Positions 25,584-35,268 of a stretch of 56,321 nucleotides of DNA are shown one piece after another. Under the pieces are notes generated by a model, which was not told the DNA's origin, ran no database searches, and saw nothing but the letters and a program-made list of their open reading frames with translations. The DNA is from UBA3871 sp002392265 (GTDB lineage Bacteria; Bacillota; Clostridia; Peptostreptococcales; Anaerovoracaceae). The first letter of the stretch is position 1. Each line of letters starts with the position of its first letter. The stretch lies in contig CAMOGS010000067.1 of NCBI GenBank assembly GCA_946614255.1, positions 1 through 56,321 of the forward strand. The letters are read 5' to 3'. Made by a program: the position numbers and the translations under genes.

Positions 25584-28500
25584 GAAGTCGAGGAGGGTTT
25601 CGGTGCAGCCCGGTAGGCGCTTGTCGAAGCGGCAGATACTGTGGTAAGCGCAGTAATCGCAGCCGCTCTGCATCTTTGCCGATGCGCTCTTTGGTTTGCG
25701 CTGCCTCTTCGGGCGAGCTTCGATATGCCCCTGCGAAAGGCGCGTGCAAAGCTCGGTTATCACGCGGTCAAACTCGCTTTCCATTTCCCTAAACTCCTCA
25801 GGCGACAGCACAGCTTTACCCGAGTAAGCTTTATCCTTTTCGGTCCAGCTGCAGCTCTTTACCACAGGAAAGTACATCGGATCCCTGTTTGAGCGCGCCG
25901 GACCCACGATATTTGGCGCAATATCCCCGTCGTTTACCAGCAGCCCGCTCATCGCATACTGCCCGCGATATCTGAGGTTAAAGGCCTGCGCCTCACTTTC
26001 GAGCCCTGCCTTTATATCCTCCAGGGACAGCTTGTCGTTACCCGACTTGTTCTCGCCGAACAGCTTTGTATTAATGTTGTAGTAAAAGACTCCGGCAGGC
26101 TTCGCATCTCTGCTCGCAGCCTTCAGATACAACATCAGCTGCAGCTTCCACCCGGTCTTTATCTCTTCGGGCGTTATTTCATACGCACCCGATTTGTAAT
26201 CGATTATCTTTATTTCCCCATCCTTTAGCGTATCTATGCGGTCTATTATGCCCGTTACGCGCACGGCATCCCCGCCTCCTGCGGGAACCGCGATTGACGG
26301 ATAGCTCGCGCCCTTCCTGTCGTTAAACGCCTGCTCGAGCTTTATGCTCTTCACTTCGCCGACTCTGACATGGCAAACCGCCGCCCAGGCATTCTCGCAA
26401 ATCACACGCTTCATCTGACGCGCGCGGTAGCTTTCGACAGGACCTTCGCCCGCCAGTCCGCTTCTGTAGTTCCTTGCGACATCGTCGAATATCTTTCCGG
26501 TAAGCTCTCTAACCTCATCCGCCGTCGCCGTCTGCCAGCGTGACGAAGCATCGTTCACGTCAAGCCCGTCACCCGACAGCTCTTTCATCAGCCTCTCGAG
26601 GCATTCGTGGTAGATCTCACCCACCTCGCGCGAAGCCATCTCATATATTCTGCGCTCCTCCGGTGCCAGCCCCGCCTGCACAAAGAACCTGAACGGGCAG
26701 TGCGAATACTTTTCAAGACTCGAAGGACTGACTTTGATGTCGCCGCTTTCCTTTGCGTACACTTCGCCCGCAGTCTCAGGGCTGATTTTTTCTTCCTCAT
26801 GCCGGTAGCCAATGCCCGATGTGAAGGCGCGTGTCTGTTCCGGCGCATTCTTCATACACCAAGAGTAAACCTCCCGCCACTCCTGCGGCAGTTCTTTCCC
26901 TTCATGCGCACACTGCAGGGCCTGCTCCGCGAGGTGGCGCAGACTCGCCATCGGATTCTCTATCCCCGCCGGAAGCCCCACTCTGTCTCCGCTCGAAAAC
27001 TCGGCCAGCGGCTTTATCTCAAGAAACTTTGCAATGTCGTTAAACAGCTCTGCCGGGCGCAGCTTTTCGCCTTCAATTCCCGACGAAGCGTAGCTGATGT
27101 AGAGCTTTTCCGCAGGCTGCGAGAGCACTCGATACATCGCAAGCTTTTCCTCCTGCGAGCGAATGTCGGACAGCTTCCCGAGCCTGATTTCACCCGCAAG
27201 ATTCTGCTTTTCAATGTCGCTTAGGAGACTCTGCGAAGCAGTACCCTTTGGAATCTCGCCCTCGTTTGCGCCGACTATAACCAAAGCTTTTATGTCCCCC
27301 AGCCTCGAGCGCTGCATTGTGTCCATGGTGATACCGTCCGCACTCGGCGGCAGGATTCCGACTTCAACCGCAGCAAGCCCCGCTCCAAGCAGGTTTCTGT
27401 ATCTTTCCAGGCTGACTTTCGTCTCGCCCATAACCGTCTGCATCTGCGCCATCACGGCAAGCAGGCTGTCCCAGACCTGTCCGAGCTCAGCCGCCTCTTC
27501 AAGCTTTCCGCAGCCTTCAAGCTCCGATATTTCAGCCTGAAGCTTTTCGTGCATCTGCACTCTGTCCTTTAGGAATGTGTATATTGCCTCCGTGCGTGAC
27601 ACGGCGTCTCTGTCCTTTTTATACAGTGCTTCGAACGCGCTTGTAAAATCACAAACCGCCTCGCGCATGCTCTCAAGCTCGGCAAGCTGTTCTTCTTCGC
27701 GCGGGGTATTCGCCTTTGTGAAGCTTTTCTTCCAGCGGCTGCCCTCAATTTTATAGCATACGGCGTAGTTTTCGAGCCTTTCGACTTCTTCGCCGGAAAG
27801 CGGACCCAGCCCCGTCTTCAGCATCGCAAACACATCCTCGGATCTGTAGCCCTTTGTCACTACATCAATCAGGGACATCAAAAAGCCCACCGCAGGATGG
27901 CGCAGGATACTCCTCTTTCTGTCCACAAACAGGCTGATGCCATACTCCTCAAAGGTCTGCCGAATAACCTCGCCGCGCTCCTCGCGGTCGTTGCAAATCA
28001 GCGCAATATCCCTATAACGATAGCCTTCATCGCGCACCAGCGAGAGTATATAAGCCGCCGCCGACTCAGCCTCCACATGCACGTTTGCCGAAGCCACCAT
28101 CGTGATCGATTTTTCCGCCGCCCCTTTTTCCGCCGGCGAGGTTTCGGGAACAGGCAGCGCAAAGATTCCCCTTTCGAGAGCTGCGATTGCCGGATCGCGC
28201 TTGGCACGCCACTCATCGCCTATTTGCGTTTTACGATATGTAAGCCCCGACTCTGCCGCCAGTCCGCAAAGCTTTTCCATCATTTCACCTGTAATGGTAA
28301 AGAGCTGCGAATCAGCACAGCCGCTTCCGTAGGTAAAAAGCATGTTAAGCTCGCCCGCTGCATTCATCAGCTCGCGCAGCACGTCAAGGTCCTTTGGTGC
28401 AAACCAGTCAAAGCCCCAGACCCAAATCTCTTTTCCCTTTACACTGTCGCTTTCCCCGATATGTGAAAGGAAAATGTTCGTTCTGTCTTCGGTGTCGACA

Positions 28501-29018
28501 TAGCTTCCCTCAATTCTCTTTTCATATGCCGTGTAAATCTTGATTATGTCGGAGAGCTTTAATCCGAGGAGGACGTCTTTATCCTGTCTGCCCTCCGCAG
28601 CCCTCCGCAGCATGTCCGGAGTTACGCCAAAACGCTTGAACTCGGAAATCTGATTGTTTATCATCTCTATAAACGAGGATCTGCTGCCCTGACGGCTGTA
28701 CACCTTCAGCTCCCGCGCCATGCCGTTTATAATATCCGACAGAATTATATGCCTGCCGTATTTATCTATATAGCTGCGCTCGCCGATCCCGTATTCCCCG
28801 ACTATTTTACTGCCAAGCCTGCGGATGCTGGTTATTTCCACCCCCATCAGTCCCGGAAGCTCCATATATTTCATGGCCGCTTTTTCGGTCACAAGCTTGT
28901 ACTGGTCGGGCACTATGACAATTACCTCACGCTCGTCGCTTTTGAGGCTTTCCTTTATTTTTCCGAAAGCAAAGGCTTCTTTATTTATACTTTCTCTGCC
29001 GTAATAGATATTTAGCAT
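25581..29018 (-). CDS. addB: ATP-dependent nuclease subunit B (AddB-type)
   Basis: The 1145-residue protein is close to B. subtilis AddB (1166). The N-terminus MLNIYYGRESINKEAF keeps the YYGR start but lacks a proper Walker A GxGKT. The C-terminal part has the PD-(D/E)XK nuclease core (GIIDRIDTL...KIIDYKSG) and the Fe-S cluster cysteines: one in YSHCPFRF and three in the CDYCAYHSIC region with a fourth nearby. AddAB processes double-strand breaks for recombination. AddA is normally next to AddB, but the downstream genes here are acyl-CoA ligases. The TAA stop is provided by repeat R4. Confidence 0.9.
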   Translation of the reverse strand: MLNIYYGRESINKEAFAFGKIKESLKSDEREVIVIVPDQYKLVTEKAAMKYMELPGLMGVEITSIRRLGSKIVGEYGIGERSYIDKYGRHIILSDIINGMARELKVYSRQGSRSSFIEMINNQISEFKRFGVTPDMLRRAAEGRQDKDVLLGLKLSDIIKIYTAYEKRIEGSYVDTEDRTNIFLSHIGESDSVKGKEIWVWGFDWFAPKDLDVLRELMNAAGELNMLFTYGSGCADSQLFTITGEMMEKLCGLAAESGLTYRKTQIGDEWRAKRDPAIAALERGIFALPVPETSPAEKGAAEKSITMVASANVHVEAESAAAYILSLVRDEGYRYRDIALICNDREERGEVIRQTFEEYGISLFVDRKRSILRHPAVGFLMSLIDVVTKGYRSEDVFAMLKTGLGPLSGEEVERLENYAVCYKIEGSRWKKSFTKANTPREEEQLAELESMREAVCDFTSAFEALYKKDRDAVSRTEAIYTFLKDRVQMHEKLQAEISELEGCGKLEEAAELGQVWDSLLAVMAQMQTVMGETKVSLERYRNLLGAGLAAVEVGILPPSADGITMDTMQRSRLGDIKALVIVGANEGEIPKGTASQSLLSDIEKQNLAGEIRLGKLSDIRSQEEKLAMYRVLSQPAEKLYISYASSGIEGEKLRPAELFNDIAKFLEIKPLAEFSSGDRVGLPAGIENPMASLRHLAEQALQCAHEGKELPQEWREVYSWCMKNAPEQTRAFTSGIGYRHEEEKISPETAGEVYAKESGDIKVSPSSLEKYSHCPFRFFVQAGLAPEERRIYEMASREVGEIYHECLERLMKELSGDGLDVNDASSRWQTATADEVRELTGKIFDDVARNYRSGLAGEGPVESYRARQMKRVICENAWAAVCHVRVGEVKSIKLEQAFNDRKGASYPSIAVPAGGGDAVRVTGIIDRIDTLKDGEIKIIDYKSGAYEITPEEIKTGWKLQLMLYLKAASRDAKPAGVFYYNINTKLFGENKSGNDKLSLEDIKAGLESEAQAFNLRYRGQYAMSGLLVNDGDIAPNIVGPARSNRDPMYFPVVKSCSWTEKDKAYSGKAVLSPEEFREMESEFDRVITELCTRLSQGHIEARPKRQRKPKSASAKMQSGCDYCAYHSICRFDKRLPGCTETLLDF

Positions 29019-29185
29019 ATATACTCCAATTCATTATTATCTGCTGCTTGGTCTTATTACATTATATTTTATATTATATTCCATTATCTGCCCCAAACAA
29101 AGCCCGTATGCAAAAAATCTGTTTCGCATCGCCGCTTTATATGGTAGAATGAATGTCATAAACAACAAAGGAGTATAATACATCA

Positions 29186-29836
29186 ATGTCTAAATACAAG
29201 GCAGTACTGTTTGATTTTGACGGCACATTAATGAACACAAACAACCTCATCATGGGCTCCTGGCAGCACCTCTTCAGGACGCTGACCGGGCACGAGGGTG
29301 ATGAGCAAAAGATACTCAAAAGCTTTGGAGAAACGCTGGAATACAGCATGACACACATGTTTCCGGACGAAGATCCCGAAAAGTGCATGGACATCTACCG
29401 CCAGTGGCAAAAGTCACGCTATGCGGAGGAAATCGAGCTCTTCCCCGGCATGGCTGAGCTGATTCACCGCCTGCATGAAATGGGCTACAAGCTGGCTATG
29501 GTTTCGGCACGCGTTCGCAGCAGCATGGAAGAGGGCCTCGCCAAATTTGGCCTTCTGGACTATTTCGACGCTGTTGTGGGCTGTGACGACAATGTGGCAG
29601 CAAAGCCTTCGCCGGAGCCGGCACTTTGCGCGCTTGGCAAGCTCGGTGTGGAGCCTTCGGAAGCGCTTATGCTTGGCGACACAAAGTTCGATATGGGCTG
29701 CGCAAAGAATGCGGGAGTAACGGCAGTTCTTGTGGGCTGGTCACAGTTTGCGGGCTCGGCCTTTCCAAAGGAGTTCGAGCCGGACTACCGGGTAGCCGCT
29801 GCTTCAGACCTTTTGAGGCTTCTCGGCGCGAAATAG
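29186..29836 (+). CDS. HAD-superfamily phosphatase (phosphoglycolate phosphatase / PpaX-like)
   Basis: The 216-residue protein has all HAD motifs: DFDGTLMNT (nucleophile and acid), VSARVRS, KPSPEPA with the lysine, and LGDTKFDMGCAKNAG. The helical cap lies at residues 20-85. Relatives hydrolyse phosphoglycolate or pyrophosphate; the substrate is not fixed by sequence. AAAGGAG precedes the ATG. It is divergent from addB. Confidence 0.88.
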   Translation: MSKYKAVLFDFDGTLMNTNNLIMGSWQHLFRTLTGHEGDEQKILKSFGETLEYSMTHMFPDEDPEKCMDIYRQWQKSRYAEEIELFPGMAELIHRLHEMGYKLAMVSARVRSSMEEGLAKFGLLDYFDAVVGCDDNVAAKPSPEPALCALGKLGVEPSEALMLGDTKFDMGCAKNAGVTAVLVGWSQFAGSAFPKEFEPDYRVAAASDLLRLLGAK

Positions 29837-29847
29837 GCAAATAAAAA

Positions 29848-29890
29848 AGGCACGCCCTGCGAAGCTACTTTCGCGAAAGCGTGCCTGTTT
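29848..29890. terminator. Bidirectional terminator between the HAD gene and the decarboxylase beta gene
   Basis: AGGCACGC and GCGTGCCT pair, with T runs on both sides (GTTTTTTGTTTT at the right; the A run at 29842-29847 at the left). It serves two convergent genes. Confidence 0.9.
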
Positions 29891-29911
29891 TTTGTTTTGT
29901 AAGCTTTATCC

Positions 29912-31063
29912 TTAGAATCCGCCGAACATCGAGAGCATAACGGAAGCCGCAACTGCCGATCCGATTACGCCTGCAACGTTAGGTCCCATAGCATGCATCA
30001 GGAGGAAGTTTGAAGGATCTTCCTGCTGACCGACCTTTTGTGAAACGCGGGCAGCCATAGGTACTGCGGATACGCCTGCCGAACCCATGAGAGGGTTGAT
30101 TGCGTTACCTCCGCAAACTGCGTTCATAATCTTTGCGAGAATTACGCCACCTGCTGTACCGAATGCAAATGCGATAATTCCGAGGATAACGATCTTGATT
30201 GTATCCCAAACTAGGAAAGTAGGTCCCTGAGCGGATGCGCCTACTGCAAGTCCGAGCAGAATTGTTACGATATTGCAAAGTGCGTTGGAAGCTGTGTCGG
30301 AAAGTCTGGCTGTGCGGCCGGATTCCTTGAGCAGATTACCAAGCATCAGCATACCGACAAGCGGTGCTGCGGATGGGAGCAGAAGTACTACGAGTACTGT
30401 GCATACGATCGGGAATAAAATCTTTTCTGTCTGAGTAACCGGACGGAGCTGGTTCATCTTGATTTTACGCTCTCTTTCGGTAGTCAGCACCTTCATGATA
30501 GGCGGCTGGATTACCGGAACGAGTGCCATATACGAATAAGCCGCTACCGCTACCGCACCGAGCAGGTGAGGTGCCAGTCTCTGTGTAGTGTAAATCGCCG
30601 TAGGGCCGTCAGCGCCACCGATGATACCGATGGAGGCAGCTTCCTGAGCGTCGAATCCCATCATTACTGCGAGGAAAAGCGCTGTGAAGATACCAAACTG
30701 TGCAGCCGCACCCATGAGGAGCGATTTTGGATTTGAGATGAGCGGACCGAAGTCTGTCATCGCACCTACACCGAGGAATATAAGTGAAGGGAGCACCGGC
30801 TTTAATGCATAAAATAATGTAAAGATGCCGGCCTCGGCCATCATGTCTGAATCAGTGAGTGTCAGATGCTGGAAAATGCCTGCGAGCGGCATGTTCGAAA
30901 GCAGCATACCGAAAGCGATAGGTACCAGCAAAAGCGGTTCGAAGCCCTTCTTTATGGCGAGCCACAGGAAGAACAGCGATACGCAAATCATGATAGCGCT
31001 ACGGAAATCAAGATTCACGATACCCATATCGTTTACGAACTTTGTCAAAGTTTCTAAAATCAT
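29912..31063 (-). CDS. Sodium-translocating carboxylic acid decarboxylase, beta subunit (orphan)
   Basis: The 383-residue membrane protein has many hydrophobic helices and the family signature GGADGPTAIYTTQRLAP. This is the Na+ channel part of oxaloacetate, methylmalonyl-CoA or glutaconyl-CoA decarboxylases. AAAAGGAGAC precedes the ATG. No alpha (carboxyltransferase), gamma or biotin-carrier gene is adjacent: a HAD gene is on one side and a DUF6873-like gene on the other. It must pair with subunits encoded elsewhere, or act alone. Confidence 0.92.
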   Translation of the reverse strand: MILETLTKFVNDMGIVNLDFRSAIMICVSLFFLWLAIKKGFEPLLLVPIAFGMLLSNMPLAGIFQHLTLTDSDMMAEAGIFTLFYALKPVLPSLIFLGVGAMTDFGPLISNPKSLLMGAAAQFGIFTALFLAVMMGFDAQEAASIGIIGGADGPTAIYTTQRLAPHLLGAVAVAAYSYMALVPVIQPPIMKVLTTERERKIKMNQLRPVTQTEKILFPIVCTVLVVLLLPSAAPLVGMLMLGNLLKESGRTARLSDTASNALCNIVTILLGLAVGASAQGPTFLVWDTIKIVILGIIAFAFGTAGGVILAKIMNAVCGGNAINPLMGSAGVSAVPMAARVSQKVGQQEDPSNFLLMHAMGPNVAGVIGSAVAASVMLSMFGGF

Positions 31064-31213
31064 TTTTTCGTCTCCTTTTCAGATTGGTTTCACCGCAATA
31101 TGCGATAAACCACACCATAGAAATAATAACACAACAGATTTATTCGTACAACAAAAAAACTATTCTTAAACTGTTCATTATTTGCATTTTGTTCTAATCA
31201 GCGGAGGTTTGAT

Positions 31214-31855
31214 ATGTTTGAAAAAGTGTATCTCTCGGCACAGGCCGAGGACGATTTAAAAGAATATCTGCGTGCGCAGGGCTACGAAATAGAAAGCTCT
31301 GGTCCCGTCGGCGTTCTGCCGGAGGGGATTTCATGCCACCCGGATCTCGCATTTTGCAGGCTTACGCCGGATGCGCTGTTTTGCGGCGACATCAGCCGGC
31401 TTGGTGCAAAGTACCCTGCCGACATCATTTACAACGCCTGCTCGACGGGGAAGTATTTTATCCACAGTCTGAAGCATACTGCACAGGCTCTTCTGAACGT
31501 AGCAAAGGTTTCGGGGCTTCGCCTCGTAGACGTGCCGCAGGGATATGCGAAATGCAGCATAGCAGTTGTCAGCGAAGATGCGATTATTACTTACGACCGC
31601 GGAATAGCAGAGGCGGCCTCAGAGCTCGAGGTGCTGCTGATTAAACCCGGACATATAAACTTGCCCGGCTACAACACCGGATTTATCGGCGGTTGCACCG
31701 GGCTTGATACCTATCGGAAAGAGCTGGTCTTTAACGGGGATTTATCCATGCACCCGGACGGAGACCGCATCCGCGATTTTGTCACCGCTCACGGTGTCAC
31801 CGTAAAGGATTTCCCGGGTCGCCCGCTGACCGATATCGGATCGATAATATTCTAA
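31214..31855 (+). CDS. Conserved clostridial protein, DUF6873-like (possible GME/pentein fold)
   Basis: The 213-residue protein has conserved-looking segments CHPDLAFCRL, VPQGYAKCSIAVV, GFIGGCTGLD and FNGDLSMHPDGDRI, ending PLTDIGSIIF. This pattern fits the DUF6873 family as I remember it, possibly related to guanidino-group-modifying enzymes. No biochemical function is established. GCGGAGG precedes the ATG, and it converges with the EFR1 gene with only three bases between stops. Confidence 0.6.
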   Translation: MFEKVYLSAQAEDDLKEYLRAQGYEIESSGPVGVLPEGISCHPDLAFCRLTPDALFCGDISRLGAKYPADIIYNACSTGKYFIHSLKHTAQALLNVAKVSGLRLVDVPQGYAKCSIAVVSEDAIITYDRGIAEAASELEVLLIKPGHINLPGYNTGFIGGCTGLDTYRKELVFNGDLSMHPDGDRIRDFVTAHGVTVKDFPGRPLTDIGSIIF

Positions 31856-31858
31856 TTT

Positions 31859-32911
31859 TTACAGAAACAGCTGCGGCTCTTTGCGCTCTTTTGCGAAGTT
31901 TGCTTCAAGCATCTTTACATGCGAGAGAAAGTCCGCATCGTCAAAATAAAGCGCACCATTTTGGCAGTGCTGCATGCATGCCTGGCACTTAATGCAGATA
32001 CCCGGGAACGCAGGCAAATTAACTGCTCTGCCCGGAACCGCCGCGACATCATCAGAATTTGCTTTTGCCCCTCCAATTTCGATGCTGCCCATCGGACATA
32101 CCGCTGCGCAGGTTCCGCAGCCTGTGCATTTTTCAGGATGAAGCTGCGGCTTTGCCTTGAGAAACTTGGCAGGCTCACCGTCTGCGCGAAGCGGAGTGTA
32201 GTATCTTTCAGGCTCTTCCTCACCGGGAAATGCCACGGGGGTCACAGCCATATCCATTAATTTATGTTTGATTTTCACGCAAAAATCGTCTAGTGCCTTA
32301 AAATCCGCACTGTCAGGTCTGCCCGCCCCAAGGGTTTTTGAAAAGGTGTGTCTCGTCGGCATTGCAATGCCTGCAACCTGCAAATAACCACCCTTTTTCA
32401 TCAAGCCGCCAAGCTCCGCAAGGCAGTTATCAAAGCTGCGGTTACCATAAACAGCGATAGGAATCATCAGATTTCTAAAAACGGATTTATCGCTTTCAGA
32501 ATTTACTGCTGTACTGATTTCTTTGACTACTTTGCCGACACTATCGGCCAAAGCTTCCGGTTTTGCCCGAGTCGTCAGGATCTCGCGGACAAAATCCAGC
32601 GTCTTGTTTGGGATGCGCCCTGCATAGGTCGGGGTCCCCCAGACCACGAGTTCACCGGGTGCAAAAACTCCCGGGACATTTTGCAGCGGCTTCGCTGTAC
32701 TTTGCAGCCTCTCCTCGCTATCTTCCCGATGCGATAATTCCATTGATGTAAGCGCTCGCGCCCTCTCGCCCGGGAGCGTGTAGGAGGTGCTCCTCATTGG
32801 AACGCCCAAAAGCTCTGCGAGCCCTTTTGCCACATATTCAGTTATGATCTTTGTGCTGCCAGTCGGGCTGAAGTAAACCGCCCTGACGCCTGAGATTTCT
32901 ATGTTTTTCAC
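31859..32911 (-). CDS. EFR1-type flavodoxin-ferredoxin fusion protein
   Basis: The 350-residue protein has an N-terminal flavodoxin-like domain (YFSPTGSTKII, VWGTPTYAGRIPN) and two C-terminal 4Fe-4S motifs (CTGCGTCAAVCP and CIKCQACMQHC). It is a cytosolic electron carrier common in anaerobes. The start codon is GTG at 32909-32911, overlapping the tex stop (TAGTG), so translation is coupled to tex. Partner enzymes are not evident nearby. Confidence 0.88.
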   Translation of the reverse strand: MKNIEISGVRAVYFSPTGSTKIITEYVAKGLAELLGVPMRSTSYTLPGERARALTSMELSHREDSEERLQSTAKPLQNVPGVFAPGELVVWGTPTYAGRIPNKTLDFVREILTTRAKPEALADSVGKVVKEISTAVNSESDKSVFRNLMIPIAVYGNRSFDNCLAELGGLMKKGGYLQVAGIAMPTRHTFSKTLGAGRPDSADFKALDDFCVKIKHKLMDMAVTPVAFPGEEEPERYYTPLRADGEPAKFLKAKPQLHPEKCTGCGTCAAVCPMGSIEIGGAKANSDDVAAVPGRAVNLPAFPGICIKCQACMQHCQNGALYFDDADFLSHVKMLEANFAKERKEPQLFL

Positions 32912-35268
32912 TATTTTACACCCTTCATCGAGAGCGAAACCTTGCCCTTTGCAGGGTCAATTCCGATGATACGAACCTTTACGTTGTCGCCGACGGAAAC
33001 CACATCCATCGGATGCTTTATATAGCGATCGGACATCTCGGATATGTGCACAAGACCGTCGTTTTTTACGCCGATATCTATAAATGCACCGAAATCGACT
33101 ACGTTTCTGACTGTGCCCTCAAGCACCATATCGACCTTCAGGTCTTCAAACTTTTTAACATCGTTTCTGAAGATTACTGCCGGAGCGTCCTCACGCGGGT
33201 CGCGGGCAGGCTTTTTTATTTCAGCAACTATGTCCTTGAGCGTCAGCTCGCCTATGTTCAGTTCTGCCGCCATCTTTGCGATGGATTTGTCAAGCCCCGG
33301 GTTCTTTGCAGGCTTTGCAGCTGCCTTTGCAGCCTCTTTTGCTTCTCTTTCCTGCTTGTGCAGCTCGTTATTGAGCGCAATCAGGGCATCCATTCCGCGG
33401 CCGCGGCCCGAAAGGTCAGGCTTTTCATATCTTGCAGCCTTTTTCTCTTTGCGTGAACCCTCTACCTTGAAGGTTTCGCAGATTAAATCGTCAATATTTG
33501 AAACTCCGCCGCTGGTTATTGCATCCTTTGACAGACCGAGGCGGGAAAGCATTTCCTCCGCCGCAGCGTATGATTCCGGATGCACCGAGGTTGCATCGAG
33601 CGGATTTTCACCATCGGATATACGCATAAAGCCTGCGCACTGGTTATATGTTTTTTCACCGAGCTTTGCAACCTTGAGGAGCTGCTTGCGGTTTGTGAAT
33701 CTGCCGTTTTCTTCGCGATAAGCCACGATATTTTTTGCGATTCCCATATTGATGCCCGCAATGTACGACAGCAGTGACGGGCTCGCCGTGTTCAGATCCA
33801 CTCCTACACGGTTTACGCAGTCTTCAACGACATTTCCGAGCGCTCCCGCAAGGAGATTCTGATCGATATCGTGCTGGTACTGGCCTACTCCAATGGATTT
33901 AGGGTCAATCTTTACAAGCTCCGCAAGCGGATCCTGCAGTCTGCGGCCGAGAGACATTGCGCCTCTGGTGGTAACATCGAGGTCCGGATATTCTTCCGTC
34001 GCAAGCTTGCTCGCCGAGTAAACCGACGCCCCCGCCTCGTTGACGATGGTGTAGCGGACGCCCTCGTAGCCTTCCTTGCGTAAAAAGTTTGCCACAACCT
34101 CTTCGGTCTCGCGCGATGCGGTGCCGTTGCCGATAACGATGGTGTTGATGCGATACTTGTCAATAAGCTTCTTCAGCACGGCTTCGGTGCCCTTCACATC
34201 GTTCTTTGGCTCGGTCGGGTAGATGGTGGTATAAGCCACGAGCTTGCCGGTTTCGGTCAGCACTGCCACCTTGCAGCCTGTTCTGTAGCCCGGGTCTATG
34301 GAAATAATGCGTGCGCCCTTTACCGGCGGCACCATCAGGAGCTTTTCGGTGTTCTTTGCGAAAACCTTTACCGCGTCGAGCTCGGCGCGCTCGGTCAGCA
34401 TATTACGCATTTCACGTTCGATGCTCGGTGCCATCAGGCGCTTGTAAGCGTCTGCGATTGTCTCGCGCAGCAGGCCTTCGAAAATGGAGTGGGTGTTGGT
34501 GATTACCATGCCGGCGATCAGGGCTTCCATGTCGCCTACCTCGCATACGACCTTGACCTTGAGCTTCTTTTCCTTTTCGCCGCGGTTTACTGCGAGTACG
34601 CGGTGGTTAGGCATTTTTGCGATGCCTTCGCTGTGGCCGTAGTACATATCGTAAACCGTTTCTTCGTCGGGGTCGGCTGCTTCAGTGCTGATAACGCCAA
34701 AGCCTTTCGTCTTTTCGCGGACTGCGGCTGTGATTTCGGGATCGTCTGCGATGCGCTCTGCGATGATGTCGCATGCACCCCGGATAGCGGCGTCCGCATC
34801 GGGCACGCCCTTGTCCTTGTCGTCACTGCCGTTCACAAAAGGTGCGGCGATTTCGTTTATATCGCCTGTTTCAAGCTCTTGCGCCCAGAAAATGTCCGCA
34901 AGCGGCTCGAGTCCGCGCTCCTTCGCCTTTGAAGCGCGCGTCGCCTTTTTCTGCTTGAACGGCTTGTAGAGGTCTTCCACGCGCTGTAGGACTTCCGCCT
35001 TCTCGATTTCTGCCTTCAGCTCTTCGGTGAGCTTGCCCTGTTCTTCGATGAGCCGCGCAACCTCTGCCTTGCGTTCTTCGAGGTTTCTGAGGTAGGTCAG
35101 GCGCTCGTCGAGCTCGCGCAGAATCTCGTCCGAGAGGCCGCCGGTGACTTCCTTGCGGTACCTCGCGATGAATGGGATGGTGTTGCCCTCGTCAATCAGG
35201 GCGATTGTATCTTCTACCTGCTTCGGGCGGATGTTAAGCTCCTCCGCAAGCTTTTTTGCTATGTCCAT
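32911..35268 (-). CDS. tex: Tex-family S1 RNA-binding protein
   Basis: The 785-residue protein has the Tex order: HTH region, YqgF-like domain (ISIDPGYRTGCKVAVL), helix-hairpin-helix repeats (LNTASPSLLSYIAGI) and a C-terminal S1 domain (GTVRNVVDFGAFIDIGVKNDGLVHIS). An Ala/Lys-rich insertion of about 60 residues lies between the HhH and S1 parts (EREAKEAAKAAAKPAK), making it longer than the usual 720 residues. Tex affects transcription in other bacteria. It follows prfB with no gap (TAA directly before ATG). Confidence 0.93.
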   Translation of the reverse strand: MDIAKKLAEELNIRPKQVEDTIALIDEGNTIPFIARYRKEVTGGLSDEILRELDERLTYLRNLEERKAEVARLIEEQGKLTEELKAEIEKAEVLQRVEDLYKPFKQKKATRASKAKERGLEPLADIFWAQELETGDINEIAAPFVNGSDDKDKGVPDADAAIRGACDIIAERIADDPEITAAVREKTKGFGVISTEAADPDEETVYDMYYGHSEGIAKMPNHRVLAVNRGEKEKKLKVKVVCEVGDMEALIAGMVITNTHSIFEGLLRETIADAYKRLMAPSIEREMRNMLTERAELDAVKVFAKNTEKLLMVPPVKGARIISIDPGYRTGCKVAVLTETGKLVAYTTIYPTEPKNDVKGTEAVLKKLIDKYRINTIVIGNGTASRETEEVVANFLRKEGYEGVRYTIVNEAGASVYSASKLATEEYPDLDVTTRGAMSLGRRLQDPLAELVKIDPKSIGVGQYQHDIDQNLLAGALGNVVEDCVNRVGVDLNTASPSLLSYIAGINMGIAKNIVAYREENGRFTNRKQLLKVAKLGEKTYNQCAGFMRISDGENPLDATSVHPESYAAAEEMLSRLGLSKDAITSGGVSNIDDLICETFKVEGSRKEKKAARYEKPDLSGRGRGMDALIALNNELHKQEREAKEAAKAAAKPAKNPGLDKSIAKMAAELNIGELTLKDIVAEIKKPARDPREDAPAVIFRNDVKKFEDLKVDMVLEGTVRNVVDFGAFIDIGVKNDGLVHISEMSDRYIKHPMDVVSVGDNVKVRIIGIDPAKGKVSLSMKGVK

